The translations under genes were made by a program, and so were the position numbers. A stretch of DNA of 64,000 nt from Pegoplata infirma (taxonomy: Eukaryota; Arthropoda; Insecta; Diptera; Anthomyiidae): assembly GCA_963921195.1 (NCBI GenBank), contig OY992538.1:55232852-55296851 (forward strand), given 5' to 3'. The notes beneath the pieces were generated by a model. The model did not search any database, had not been told where the DNA came from, and saw nothing but the letters and a program-made list of their open reading frames with translations. Shown here piece by piece: positions 43,396 through 55,370 of the stretch (position 1 is its first letter; each line of letters begins with the position of its first letter).

Positions 43396-45281
43396 CACTC
43401 AAAAAAAAACTGTAATGTTAGCAAAAAAAGCTTGTTAACCTACAAGAAAATTTGCTGATTTTGAACCCACAATTTTTTTAGTAAAGTTAGCAAAAATGTT
43501 TTGCCAAAAATAAGTCAACTGAAATTTTTTTTATTTTAACTTAGTTTATATACATTTGAGGACCCCATTAGGTTCGGACCGGAAAGGTACAGACCCCGAT
43601 GGGGCTAGACCTAGTTGGGTTCCTTAAAAATCGTCATAGTTTTTGATCAAAAATTTGTGTCCCTTTCGCTCTACCTTGCTTGGTTTTTGAGATACGTGGT
43701 TTTATGGGACCACTGGGGTTTTGAGAATAAAAAAAACTCGATAACTTCAAAAATATTACTCTGAGAGCTTTTGGTTATTTTGCTGTCTTGTTCTACGTGT
43801 TGAGAGCTACAAAAATGCTTTTGAACTTTTTATTGTGTCGGCAATATTTACCGAGATATGAGCATTAGGGTGGGTCGATGAAATGCATATTTGCGAATCT
43901 CGGTTACTAATAGCAAAAACTCGACGCGCATTTTCGAGCTGATAACGGGAAAAATCATGAAAAAATTTTAGGAGGGTACTTTTAGGCCTCTACAAGCGGT
44001 TTTTAGTTCGCGGTTTTTGGAAAAAAAAATATTTTTTTTAATTTTTTAAAAATATTTAAAAAATTAAGTAAAATAATGCTTATTACGAAACAATATCCAA
44101 AAAAAAATTATCTCGCCAATTTTAGCCCGTGGATGCATTTTTATACCCAGAAAAGTTCGACTTATATATAGAAAAAAAAATATTTTTTATTTCATAATAG
44201 CACTCAAATGGTGCATAAGGCCGATTTAAGAACATGAATGATAAAAATTAAAAAAATGCGGGTATTTATAGCAATCCACAAGTGCAAAAAATTCGTGATA
44301 AAAACAAGTGATAAAAAACAAAATTTTGGTAAAATAAAGCGTTTTAAGAAAATGATAAAAAACAAAACAAATTGGCGGCTATTTATAACAATCCGCAAGT
44401 GCAAAAAATTCGCAAGTGCCAAAAAAATTAAAAATTGGAAAAATGGGTTTTTGAAATCGCTTTATTTTACCAAAAATTTTGATACCCATTTTTCAATTTT
44501 TTAATTTTTTTTGGTACTTGCGAATTTTTTGCACTTGCGAATTGTTATAAATAGCCGCCAATTTGTTTTGTTTTTTTATAATTTTCTTGCGAATTTTTTG
44601 CACTTGTGGATTGCTATAAATACCTGCAATTTTTTTATTTTTATCATTCATGTTCTTAAATCGGCATTATGCACCATTTGAGTGCTATTATGAAATAAAA
44701 AAAATTTTTTTTTATATATATAAATCGAACTTTCCTGGATATAAAAATGCATCCACGGGCTAAAATTGGCGAGATAAATTTTTTTTGGAACTTGTTTCGT
44801 AATAAGCATTATTTTACTTAATTTTTAAAATATTTTTAAAAAATTAAAAAAAATATTTTTTTTCCGAAAACCGCGAACTAAAACCGCTTGTAGAGGCCTA
44901 AAAGTACCCTCCTAAAATTTTTTCATGATTTTTCCCGTTATCAGCTCGAAAATGCGCGTCGAGTTTTTGCTATTAGTAACCGAGATTCGCAAATATGCAT
45001 TTCATCGACCCACCCTAATGAGCATTTTAAAATTTTCGAGAATGCTAACTTTTTTGGATCCAAAGTTAGGACCCATTAGGGTCCACACATGTGTAGAGGA
45101 CGCAATTTTAAATTTAGCAAAAAAAATTTGTTCAAATTTTGTTTAAAATTGCTAATGCGCTAAATGAAGTTTCCAAGATATTTTTGCTAACATGCTAATC
45201 TCAACTAAAAATTTGCTAAAGGTTAGCTTACTAGCATTAGCAAAAAAAATTAGTAAAAAAATTAGTGTATTATTTTGAGTG
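43396..45281. mobile_element. TIR element (CACTCAAAA ends, GCTAAC / GTTAGC body) containing a hAT foldback
   Basis: The ends CACTCAAAAAAAAACTGTAA and GTATTATTTTGAGTG are inverted; the left flank is TA and the right TG. The body has GTTAGCAAAAA and GCTAAAGGTTAGC words not seen in family C. The foldback at 43866 is nested. Confidence 0.65.
43866..45017. mobile_element. hAT foldback, 1152 bp, perfect 8-bp duplication ATGAGCAT
   Basis: ATGAGCAT at 43858-43865 and 45018-45025 brackets TAGGGTGGGTCGATGAAATG and CATTTCATCGACCCACCCTA. The arms are about 585 and 535 bases around a loop at 44449-44483. Open frames at 44204-44504 and 44925-45146 are arm sequence. Confidence 0.92.
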
Positions 45282-45352
45282 TGGAGGAGTCGAATGCATG
45301 AGCGACCCTCAAGTTTGTTATTCCGTTTGTAACACCTCGAAATATTGGTCAA

Positions 45353-45841
45353 TATTAAAAAAAAACCTTTATTACTAAAAAAAACTTGTATTTTTTTTCC
45401 TATTTGACAATAATTTCTTGTAATTTTACAATGTTTTTACCAAAAATTTTGTAATTTTACAAGCTTTTTACCAATAAAATTGTAAATTTGTAATTTTTTT
45501 GACGCGATAACTAGATTTTTTGCTACCTCCTATTTTACGAGAATTCCTAGTAATAATTACGAGCTTTTTTGTAATTTTACAAGTTTTTTTATCAAAAAAA
45601 TTGTAAATTTACAACTTTTTTGGCGAAATAAAATTAACAAAGAATTCTCGTGAATTTACTGGATTTTTTATGTAAAAAAACCTTGAAAATTTGTAAAATT
45701 ACAAAAAAAGTGTAAAATTACAAAAAAAAGTTTAAATATCGATCGAAAAATTTTTTTAAAAAACAAGGAAAACTGTCAAATATTGGTAAAATGGGATTAC
45801 GAGACTTTTTCTAGTAATTTTACATGGTTTTTTTTTTGTGC
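45353..45841. mobile_element. TIR element, family C, worn ends
   Basis: AAAAAAAAACCTTTATTAC at the left and ACATGGTTTTTTTTTTGTG at the right, with family C internal words. It lies between two halves of the DINE core region. Confidence 0.55.
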
Positions 45842-46103
45842 GAAGGAAGGAGCCCATAAATATATATGTATATTCACGATCCTCGATAGATTCTAAGTCG
45901 ATCTAGCGATGTCCGTCTGTCTGTAAAAAAAACACGCTTACTTTCGAAAGACAATTCCGAGGAACCTGAAGTTTGGCATATATGTTTGTCACTTGCCTAA
46001 GCAGGTTGGTATTGCAATCCATTGAAATCTGTCCAGTTGTTCAAAAGTTATAAGCAAATGCGTATTTTTCGCGAATTTACGAGATAAAAACACGCTAACT
46101 TTC

Positions 46104-48415
46104 ATTTTGCCATAAGTAGAAGATTTCAGAAATGTCTGTTAGACGTCCGAAGCAAAACTGGTGCTGATATTGGTCAAGCTAAAGACCATTTCTTAGTAAT
46201 AGCAAAAATCCGTCTACGCACATCTGCTATTCTTAAGAAAGCAAAAGCAGTTCGCCCAACAAAACTTGCTGTTGAACGCCTAAAGAACGCCACCATTAGG
46301 TCAAACTTTAGTTCTCAGCTACGTGAAGCAGTTAACCAAAATGATATAACAGCTCAGGTCTCCGTCGCTGCCAAGTGGAATGCTTTAAAAGACACCATTT
46401 TAAATTGTGCAAATGTCTCTATAGGACCGGAACCAAAAGGCAGACAACCGTGGATGACAGATAACACATGGGATACTATACAGGAGCGTATTGATATTAA
46501 ATCAAAATTGTCTGCAACTGAACATCTTACGCCCGAAATTAAGACGCTCTTGGAGGCAAAATATAAATCCATGCACAAAATTGTGCAGCGTGCTGTCCGA
46601 AGAGACAAACGACGATATATCGATCTATTGGCTAGTGAAGCTGAAAATGCTGCCCAGGTAGGGGACACCCGTACTGTCTATAAGATCACCAAACAACTAG
46701 TCGACAGAAACATGACCATACAACATCCTGTCAAAGACAAAAATGGAAATCTTCTTAACACCGATGAAGAACAGTTGGCCCGATGGCGACAACACTTCTC
46801 TGATCTGCTTAATACCGTGATTGATCCCACACAACATCAACAACATCAAGATCATCTACAAAACCACCAGGCAAATGCTAGAATCCGAACATCAACACCA
46901 AGCATCTCAGAAATAAACGCTGCTATCAAACAGTTACCCAATGGGAAAGCTGCCGGAATCGATGGTATTCCTTCCGAAATATACAAGGCCGATTCTACTC
47001 TTAGTGCTGAAATTCTTTTGCCTTTGATTACCCAGGTGTGGGAGCAGGAGTCTTTTCCGAGCGAATGGAAGGACGGCATAATGGTGAAGATTGCGAAAAA
47101 AGGAAATTTGAAAGACTGCAACAATTGGCGGGGCATATGTGTTTTACCAGCAATTTCAAAGATTATAGCAAACATAATACTCAATCGCATAAAGGAACAC
47201 CTTGAAAACACAATTACCTCGGCCCAAGCCGTCTTCCGTAGTGGTTTCTCGTGCGCAGATCACATAAACACCATTCGAATTATCATTGAACAGTGTGTCG
47301 AACTTAATTCAACTCTTAATCTACTTTTCATTGATTTTGAAAAAGCATTCGACAGCATCAATCGTAATTGCATTTGGAACGCTCTTAGTAAGAGAGGTAT
47401 CCCGTCAAAACTAATAGCATTAATAAAGGAGAGCTATAATGATGCTAACTGCTATGTGTTACATAAGGGGAAGCTGTCTGAACCTTTCCAGGTACTAAGT
47501 GGAGTGCGGCAAGGATGCATACTATCGCCACTTCTGTTCTTGCTTGTCATTGAGGACGTACTGACATCAACCTCATTTCAGCGTAGGGGTGTTCAATGGC
47601 GTATAGATAACTCCTTTTTAAACTACCTTGCATATGCCGATGACATATGCCTTCTTTCGCATAGAGTTCGTGACCTGGAGATGTCGATGGTTGACCTCCA
47701 GTCAAAGTTGGATGGTACAGGTCTAAAAATAAACACAACAAAAACAAAAGGTCTCTCCATACAAGATAACTCTCCGGCATCTATTAATGTAGGTGATAAC
47801 AACTATGCCATTGTTAACGAATTTTGTTATTTGGGTAGCATGATTACCGCTGATGGAGGTACTGAGATTGACGTGGAAGCAAAAATCAGTAGAGCTAGAG
47901 CAGCATTTGGAATTCTAGCACCAATATGGCAAAACAACAACATTAGTCTTCGAACAAAACTGCGAATTTTTTAATCCAATGTAAAATCAGTTCTTCTGTA
48001 CGGATGCACAACATGGAAGGTGACCAGTATAATTACAAGTCGTTTGCAAACATTCGTCAATCGCTGTCTCAGACGAATACTTCGAATCTTTTGGCCAAAT
48101 GTTATATCAAATATTGAGCTACTTCGTAAATCAAATCAGATAGATGTGGCAACTGAGATTCGAAAACGAAAATGGCAATGGATTGGTCACACACTTCGAC
48201 GTCCAGATGAAAATATCGCCAAGCATGCGTTACGTTGGAACCCGTTTCATCAATCAGGACGAAGAGTTGGAAGGCCTAGAATAACTTGGAGACGTTCCAC
48301 CGAAGCCGAAATGAGATCTGTGGGTTTAACATGGAACGAAGCTAGAAATGTAGCCCAAAACCGAGTACGGTGGAGATCGACTATTGTTGGCGCCCTATGC
48401 TCCAGTGGGAGTTAA
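46104..48415 (+). pseudogene. RTE-like ORF: endonuclease C-terminus and complete reverse transcriptase, one in-frame stop
   Basis: One frame runs from the truncation at 46103 to the TAA at 48413, broken only by TAA at 47972-47974. Order: endonuclease end (LLDVRSKTGADI...DHFLVIAKIRLR), connector, RT with PNGKAAGIDGIPSEIYK, GNLKDCNNWRGICVLP, LFIDFEKAFDSINRN (motif A), SGVRQGCILSPLLF (motif B), LAYADDICLLSH (motif C), TKTKGLSI and FCYLGSMIT. After the stop come FVNRCLRRILRIFWP and the RKWQWIGHTLRRP...GRPRITWRR tail. All RT catalytic aspartates are present. Truncation and the stop make it inactive; it is the least decayed coding element here. Confidence 0.92.
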
Positions 48416-48436
48416 AGGAACATATATATATATATA
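46104..48436 (+). mobile_element. RTE-like LINE, 5' truncated, with TAACTTTC duplication and (AT)n tail
   Basis: TAACTTTC at 46096-46103 recurs at 48437-48444. The 3' end after the stop codon is AAGGAACATATATATATATA, a short simple-repeat tail, as in RTE-type elements. The host DINE reads through when the element and one duplication are removed. Confidence 0.9.
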
Positions 48437-49432
48437 TAACTTTCGAAAGACAATCCAGACGTTTCTGAAGCTTAGCATATTTATTTGCCGTTCCCCTGGT
48501 CTGGTTGGTATTGAATTTCAACAAAATCGGTCCAGTGGTTCAAAAGTTATTAAGAAAACCGTGAATTTCAGATTTGTTTCACCTTAAATTCACGTGTTGA
48601 AAAAACCGTTAAAAAAGCTTCAAAAACATTGGTAAGTCAGAAAAATATTTTACAAAGTATTTTTGTCACTCGAAAATATTTTTACACTAAAAAAAAAATT
48701 ACGCTTATAAAAAATGTTACACCCAAAAATTTTACACTCAAAAAAAAATTTTGTCAAAAAAAAATTTAGTCAAAAATTTTTTTTTTTTTTTAAATGACTA
48801 AAAAAAAGTTTTTTACTCAAAATAAAATATTTCTTATCAAAATTGATAATTTTTTTCACTTTAGAAAATTTGTCTATCATACAAAAATGACAATGTGGAG
48901 GGTGTTCATGGATTCGGCCAAATAAAATTTAGCTTTTCTATTTGTTGTTCCTACATTTTTTAAACAAATTCCAAGAAAAAATAATTTTTGAATTATTATT
49001 TAACAGCATTTGTTCATTAGACTATTAGGCACATTGTTGCTGAATGTAATTAAGAGGTAACACCAAGTCTTACACTCAAAAAAAACCTTCTTTTGACAAC
49101 AATTCCTTGTAATTTTACAAGCTTTTTACCAATAATTTTGTAATTTTACAAGCTTTTTACCAATAAAATTGTAAATTTACAAATTTTTTAAAGCGATAAA
49201 ACTAACAAGGAGGTTTCGTGTTTTTACTAGATTTTTTGCTACCTGCTATTTTACGAGAATTCCTAGTAAAAATTACGAGATTTTTCGTAGTTTTACAAAA
49301 TTTGTAAAATTACAAAAAAATTGTAAAATTACAAAAAAAGTGTAAATATCGTTTGAAAATTTTTTTTTTAAAATCATGGAAAGTTATCAAATATTGGTAA
49401 AATGGGATTACGAGATTTTTTCTAGTAATTTG

Positions 49433-50380
49433 TAGTGTCCACTGAATATTCGGCTTCGGCTACGGCTTCGGCCAAAAATCACTATTCGGCCATTAATTGG
49501 CTTCGGCCACATTTTTGGCCGAATACCGAATAATTGTGTAAAATTTGAATCAAATTAGTAAGCCACAAAAACATGTTTTTACAGCTAAAACAAGATTTTA
49601 CACTCAAAAAAATTTTTCGATCGTAAAAAAATTACACTCAAGATATTTTTTATTTACAAAAATGCCTAAAAAAAAGTTTTCTGCACAAAATAAATTGTTT
49701 TAGAAAACATATTACAGTCGAACCCGGTTATAACGAACTCCGAGGGACCATTAAAAATAGTTTGTTATAAGCGGGGTATATTTTTAATCAACCTAGCTTT
49801 ATTAGATTCAATTTTGTTTAATTTGATGTTTTTTTTCGCAAATAAACTACTTATTGAAAAGAAATCATTGAATATATAAGTAAATTTTATCAAAATTATA
49901 ATATAAACCAAAATATTCCAATCTTTTGTTAGTTTGATAAACATGATTGCCACAGATTAAAAAATATTTATGGGAGTTCGTTATAAAAAGGTAAATATAC
50001 ATGAAATTATGTTTGTGGGACCATAATAAGCAGTTCGTTTTAACCGAGGATTCGTTACATCCGAGTTCGTTATAAAAGAAGTATTTTGTGTGAAAATTTC
50101 TGCTAAAACGCCGGGACTTAAGAATTAGTTCGTTATAACCAAGAATTCGTTATAACCGAGTTCGTTATAACCGAGTTCGTTATAACCGAGTTCGTTATAA
50201 CCGAGTTTGACTGTAATACATTTGTGTATTCCGCCAAGACAAGTTTCAGTTTTTTCTTGTTTTTACTGTATAAATAATTTTTTTTGGAATATTCGGCTTC
50301 GGTTTTGGCTGAATAGTAAAAATTTGGCCGAATATTCGGCTTCGGCTACGGTCAAAAAAGGTGTGTTCGGTCGGAGACTA
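49433..50380. mobile_element. hAT-like element, 948 bp, perfect 8-bp duplication GTAATTTG
   Basis: GTAATTTG at 49425-49432 and 50381-50388 flanks TAGTGTCC... and ...GGAGACTA. Subterminal GAATATTCGGCTTCGGCTAC repeats are inverted between the ends. The TAGTGTCC tip links it to the MITE at 15852. A pogo-like MITE is nested inside. Confidence 0.88.
49715..50213. mobile_element. pogo/Tigger-like MITE, TA-flanked, CAGTCGAACCCGGTTATAAC ends
   Basis: The left end CAGTCGAACCCGGTTATAAC and right end GTTATAACCGAGTTTGACTG are inverted; TA lies at 49713-49714 and 50214-50215. A CAGT start with GGTTATAACGAAC is characteristic of pogo-type MITEs. At the right end TTCGTTATAACCGAG is tandemly repeated about five times (50120-50205). 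Confidence 0.85.
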
Positions 50381-50409
50381 GTAATTTGACAAGCTTTTCT
50401 TTGTGTGTA

Positions 50410-51467
50410 TTAATCTGTAGGCCAAAAACTGATGACACCATATTTTGTGGGTCCCACTGCTTTTCAGAATCTTTCAAGGCCCATAAAAAGGAATTGTGAT
50501 CAAACTGGACAATCCGATTATAAAGTTTTACTACCTTTTAGTAGCGGAATCGTACCTATATAGCCAAGTTATTGTGTTTTTTTTTCACTGTTGCACAGTG
50601 TAATCAATTGGAAATTATATGAGATCCAAAACCAATATTTCGAAGTGTTACAAACGGTATGAAAAACTAATATTAATGTATGAAATCCCCTTTATCAATA
50701 TGTAGGGGCTAAGAAAAAAAGAAAAACCAATTATGGGAAAATTCCCGTAGTTTCAAATACAATTTGAAAATTGTTTTTCAAACCCATTTTACAGGCTCTT
50801 CTTCTTTTATTTTTGTGTACAAAATTCGTAATAATAATAAAAAACGAAAGTTTGTTTTTGTTGTAAATGAATTTTTAATTATTTATTTATTTTTATTAAC
50901 AAATAAACAACAACAACACAAAACTATCCACAACAGTTGATGATTTGTTTATTTATTGTATTGAATTCCAAAAAAAAATGCATTGCGCAGTCGTGCGTGT
51001 TTATATGTTTTTTCTTCATTATTTTTTATTTTTAAATTTTTTATTTTTTTAATAAATGCAGCAACAAATTTATTAAATATCTAATTTAATTTACCACTCA
51101 TTTTATGTTATATGTTAACAAATTATACCATCATTTATTATTTAATTCCGTTTGTTTTGCCAATTCTACGTGTATCTAAAACACTACAAAAAAATAAACA
51201 GAAATTTTCCTTCAATTGGTTTTCAATAGCTATAAATATGATATTTCCACTGGCTGGTTGACTATACATATGACTGGTTATTTGTAGTTTGTTTAGTTTT
51301 TAGTTAAAAGGTAGCAGTAGCAGCATGAAGTAATATGTCATCAGCAATAATCGTAAAACAATAATGATATTTATATTTAGGGTAATCACAGTATTTTTTC
51401 ATGGAAATATATTTCACAGAGCCACTTTTTTCTACTGTAAAATTGTAAATTATAAATTTCCATTCAA
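50410..51467. other. Mostly unassigned; short DINE relic near 50618-50680
   Basis: CCAATATTTCGAAGTGTTAC and AAACGGTATGAAAAACTAAT recall a worn minus-strand DINE 5' part. The rest (50690-51467) shows no repeat ends or coding signal. Confidence 0.4.
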
Positions 51468-51851
51468 ACAAGTAGAAAAGTTAAATTCGACTTGGCCGAA
51501 TCTATGAATTCCCTCCACAATGCACATTTTAAGTGATAGTAAATTTTCCAACGTGAAAATAATAACAGTTATGATTAGAAATATTTTATTTTGTGTAAAA
51601 AATTTTTTTTTTAGTAATTTTTGAAAAAAAAAAAATACTAATTTTTTTGAATTTTACATTCAAAAAAAATTACAAATTTTTTTTTGAGTGTAAAATTTTT
51701 TCGAATTTTGCATTCAAAAAAAAATTTACTAATTTTTTTTTTTGAGTGTAAAATTTTTTTTGAGTGAAAAATTTTTTTCGAGTGTATTTTTTTTTTTGTT
51801 TTGGTATAAAAATATTTTTGAGTGACAAAAATACGTTTTAAAATAGGGTAT
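51468..51851 (-). mobile_element. DINE-like element, family B, internally deleted
   Basis: The 3' end (ACAAGTAGAAAAGTTAAATT, TTCGACTTGGCCGAA) is intact on the minus strand; the 5' end is reduced to GGGTATA at 51846-51851. Poly-T and TTGAGTGTAAAA words fill the middle. Confidence 0.65.
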
Positions 51852-51935
51852 AAAAATATCAACTGAAATTCGTAAAAGATCAATTTAAATTGGTAGAATC
51901 CAATTGAAATTCTAAAAAATTAAAAAAAAATTTTG
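51852..51935. repeat. Short 21-bp minisatellite remnant
   Basis: ATTCGTAAAAGATCAATTTAA and related units lie between two DINE copies. Confidence 0.55.
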
Positions 51936-52524
51936 ACTGGGGCGTTGTTTTGGGGGGGAGGGGTCAGTGAGCTGGGGGGACTCCTTGGCCATCGCGGTAT
52001 ATGTTTACAAATTAATTTTTGTCTGCTTTGTGCACTAAAGTATAGTTTTATTATTATTTAAATAATTTTTTTATTCACGGCCTTAAAAGAGGGACAATCC
52101 GAAAAAAGCGACTTTTTTTAATCCCCTGGGTCCAAGCGCAGGACTATAAACTTCTGCGAACATAAAAATGTTTCATTTGATTCACAAAATTACAAAAAAA
52201 CGCCTAAAAAATTTACATTTTTAAGAGGTTGGTTTAGATCTTCAAGGGGGAACTTTTTTCCCCCTGGTCCGATTAGGTCCATTTTCGAACTTAAACTAAG
52301 ACATTTTTATGCCAAACTTGATTGGTCTATCTTGTTTATGGACTGCATCGTGTTAACTACAGACGGACGGACAGACAGACGGACGGACGGACATCGCTAG
52401 AATGCCTTAGAATCGATCACTGATCAATAATATATATACTTTATAGAGTCCCCGACCGATATTTCGATGCGTTACACACGGAATGACAAAGTGAGTATAC
52501 CCCCATACTGTAGTTGGAGGATAA
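51936..52524 (-). mobile_element. DINE-like element, family L
   Basis: At the right the minus-strand 5' end reads TATCCTCCAACTACAGTATG with GGGGGTATAC pairing. A GACGGACGGACAGACAG core lies at 52362-52392. CAAGGGGGAACTTTTTTCCC matches the copy at 2669. The left end is approximate. Confidence 0.6.
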
Positions 52525-52555
52525 AAAAATTAAAAAATTCGAATAAGATCAATTC

Positions 52556-52964
52556 AGATTTTTTTTACCAATAAATTTGTTATTTTACAAGCTTTTTAGC
52601 AATAAAATTGTAAATTTACAAATTTTTTGACGTTATAAAACTTACAAGGATGTTTCGGACTACTAGATTTTTTGCTACCTCCTATTTTACGAGAATTCCT
52701 AGTAAAAATTACGAGCTTTTTCGTAATTTTACAAGATTTTTACCAATAAAATTGTAAATTTACAACTTTTTTGGCGCAATAAAACTTTAAAGGAAATCTC
52801 GTGAATTTACTAGATTTTTTTTGTAAAAAAAATTGGAAATTTGTAAAATTACAAAAAAAAAATTTTTATAAAGTTTTTTGTTAAAAAACAATGAAAACTA
52901 TTAAACATTGGTAAATTGGAATTACGAGACGTTTTCTAGTAATTTGACAAGTTTTTTTTTTGTG
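52556..52964. mobile_element. TIR element, family C, left end missing
   Basis: Family C words (ACAAGCTTTTTAGCAATAAA, GAGAATTCCTAGTAAAAATT) and a GACAAGTTTTTTTTTTGTG right end followed by TA. Confidence 0.55.
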
Positions 52965-53018
52965 TATACTAAAAATGTCCGAATTTAGAAGCCCCTGCTG
53001 CAATCGGTTTAGTACCTT

Positions 53019-53256
53019 CACTCAAAAAAAAAAATTGTAAAATTACAAGAATAACTTGTAACTTTTTTTTGCTGCCTCCTATTTGACAAGAATTCCTAGT
53101 AATTTTACAAGCTTTTTACCAATGATTTTGTAATTTTTACAAGCTTTTTACCAATATAATTGTAAATTTACAATGTTTTGACGCGATAAAATTTAAAAGG
53201 AGGTAAAATTTAAAAGGAGGACCTTTTCTAGTAATTTTACATGGTTTTCTTTTGTG
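53019..53256. mobile_element. TIR element, family C, internally deleted
   Basis: CACTCAAAAAAAAAAATTG start and TACATGGTTTTCTTTTGTG end. It is only 238 bases because most of the body is missing; AAAATTTAAAAGGAGG is duplicated at the deletion point. Confidence 0.55.
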
Positions 53257-53279
53257 TATCCTTCTGTTTTCATTATGAT

Positions 53280-53960
53280 AATATTTTTAGTCTGGTGTTA
53301 AATCTCCAGCAATCTAGGACCTCTTTAACCCACATTGGCTGGGGGTCAAAAATGACCCCCAAATAAAATTTGAAGTTAAGAGCTTAAATTTTGTGCTATA
53401 AACAAGTATAAAACGGCTTTTGTGTTTTTTATCCCAACTTTTATTTCGTATTATTATATTATCTTTAAAAAAATCGTTAACCCTTCTTGGTATGGGGTCA
53501 AAAATGACCCATTCAATAAAAAATATATATTTTGTTAATATCAAAAAATTCAAGCACTATGTCTAAAAGTTTTTTCCGGAGTCATTTTTGACCCCTGGCC
53601 AATGTGGGTTAAAGATATCTTAAATATGTGAGATTTAGAAGCTGATTTAAAGTTATTTAATAGATTGCCACAAATTAATTTTATATGAAAAAATATATAC
53701 TTTTTATTGAATGGGTCATTTTTGACCCCCTACCAAGAAGGGTTAACAATTTTTTTTTAAAGATAATATATTAATACGAAATAATAGTTGGAGTAGAAAA
53801 CATAAAAGCCGTTTTATACTTGTTTATAGCACAAAATTAAATCTCTAAACTTCAAATTTTCTGCGGGGGTCATTTTTGACCCCCAGCCAATGTGGGTTTA
53901 AGACGTCCTAGATCTGTAAAATTTCATGACAGACTTAAAGTTATCTAATAGAATGCCATG
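53280..53960. repeat. Nested inverted repeats built on GGGGTCA-AAAA-TGACCCC hairpins
   Basis: The outer arms (CTAGGACCTCTTTAACCCAC at about 53318 and GTGGGTTTAAGACGTCCTAG near 53911) are inverted. An inner pair (TTAACCCTTCTTGG at 53478, CCAAGAAGGGTTAA at about 53732) is nested. GGGTCAAAAATGACCC-type hairpins occur five times. TTAA next to CCC/GGG at both levels suggests piggyBac-type ends, but the inverted similarity runs beyond the TTAA, so the true boundary is not settled. Confidence 0.7.
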
Positions 53961-54883
53961 ACACCAAAAAACCGTTAATTTGTACAAAAATGAAATTTAT
54001 AAGATTTTATTAATCCAAATTATTGATAAAACCAACATTTCCTTGAAATCCGCTAACTTCCCCAAGCGATTCCCGAAAAGTGGCTCGACGGATATCCGCC
54101 ATATTTCACATTTTTCTTCTCCAAGGTGTTCTTAATGAATTCAGAAAGAAAAAATGGTATATTTAAAATTTTTTTTAAATAAAATTTTCAAATTTTGAAA
54201 AAAGGTGTTTTGAGAACGCCCCCAAAATCATGCCATTTTTTTGGTATCAAGTTTGAACGGGTTAATGATACCGTAAAATCTTTAAATTTCATATTTAAGT
54301 ATTTACGATCAAATATTATACATACAAAAATAATTTTTTAATTATTTTAATAAAAAAACTTAAATTTTTTATTTTTTTTTTTTTTTAAAAACGTCCTTTT
54401 TGGCGAAAACCCCAATTTTGAGGCTCAAAGTGGAGACAGAAGATAAACTCCGATCGGAGTGATATTTTGCATGTGAGTTACCCTTAGGGGACCGACACTT
54501 TTGGCGGGTATTAGAATTTGATCAGAGAGAAAAGCCCAAAAACGAGCCACTCTAGTGAGTACCCCTGTGAGTACCCCTAAAATGATGTCTCTATTTGTTT
54601 AAATAACAACAGCCATAACCTTGCAAAACAATGAAATTATAAATTTTCTTTGTTTTTTTTTTTTTTATTTCATTTTTTAACAATTGTTCGTGGTTGTTTG
54701 TGGCTATGTCACCAAGTTTAAGTTTTTTTTTTCTTCTATGAATTGTAAAATTTGTGCATAATTTGGCTTTGGGGGCTTAAGTGTGAAAGTTGAATTAGCC
54801 AGGCTTTTTTTTTATTTTTTGTTTTTTTTTGTCTGCGCCAGTATCCATGATGACAAATATGGTAGTCTGACTTGAGTGACATT
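53961..54883. other. Unassigned non-coding segment
   Basis: No coding frame with recognisable motifs and no paired ends. GTGAGTACCCCT is tandemly duplicated at about 54555-54575. Confidence 0.4.
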
Positions 54884-55370
54884 GGGAATATATCACTTTG
54901 GTGATAGAGGGTATATATAAGTTTGTCGATCGGTTTGCAACACATCGAATAGTGGGTCTATGATACCATCGATCCTCAATTGTAAGATATTTAAGTCTCC
55001 ATCTGTCCGTCCATCTGTCTGTTAAAATGTTAATCACGCCCAAAATATTACACAGACGTGATTGTTACTTAACATATTTTCTTATTATTGCTTGGAGAAG
55101 TTTGGTATTGCGTTTTAGCGGTATCGGTTCAGCTGTTCGAAAGTTATGAACAAAAATGTAAGGGCACCTCGAAAATTTTGGTACATTCCACATAACCTAG
55201 AAATACAAAATGCTTTAATTTGGCTACTGGTTGACACATGTGAACATATTTGGATACTGAAAGGTATTTAAACATGGACAAACATATTTTTTTATCCCAA
55301 AAATTTTTTCGCGTAAATTTTTTTTTTTTTTTTTTTTAATGTTCTTAAAATTTATTTCTTTTACCAATTT
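54884..55370 (+). mobile_element. DINE-like element, family A, 3' end missing
   Basis: AATATATCACTTTGGTGATAG...GGGTATATATAAG is a worn 5' end. A CTGTCCGTCCATCTGTCTG core lies at 55002-55021, and the GTATCGGTTCAGCTGTTCG block follows. It is directly followed by a second copy, so the 3' end was lost or replaced. Confidence 0.65.

Larger units (their letters stand above)
45282..48945 (+). mobile_element. DINE-like element, family B, split by a family C element and an RTE-like LINE
   Basis: Host pieces lie at 45282-45352 (TTCCGTTTGTAACACC), 45842-46103 (GATCCTCGATAGATTC, GTCCGTCTGTCTG core, ACACGCTAACTTTC) and 48437-48945 (TTTCGAAAGACAAT, then the GGATTCGGCC hairpin and TTTTCTATTTGT). The pieces join collinearly. 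Confidence 0.75.
49073..50407. mobile_element. TIR element, family C, TA-flanked, with nested hAT element
   Basis: It starts CACTCAAAAAAAACCTTC and ends GACAAGCTTTTCTTTGTGTG, with TA at 49071-49072 and 50408-50409. It is interrupted within GTAATTTG, which is duplicated around the nested element. Confidence 0.7.
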
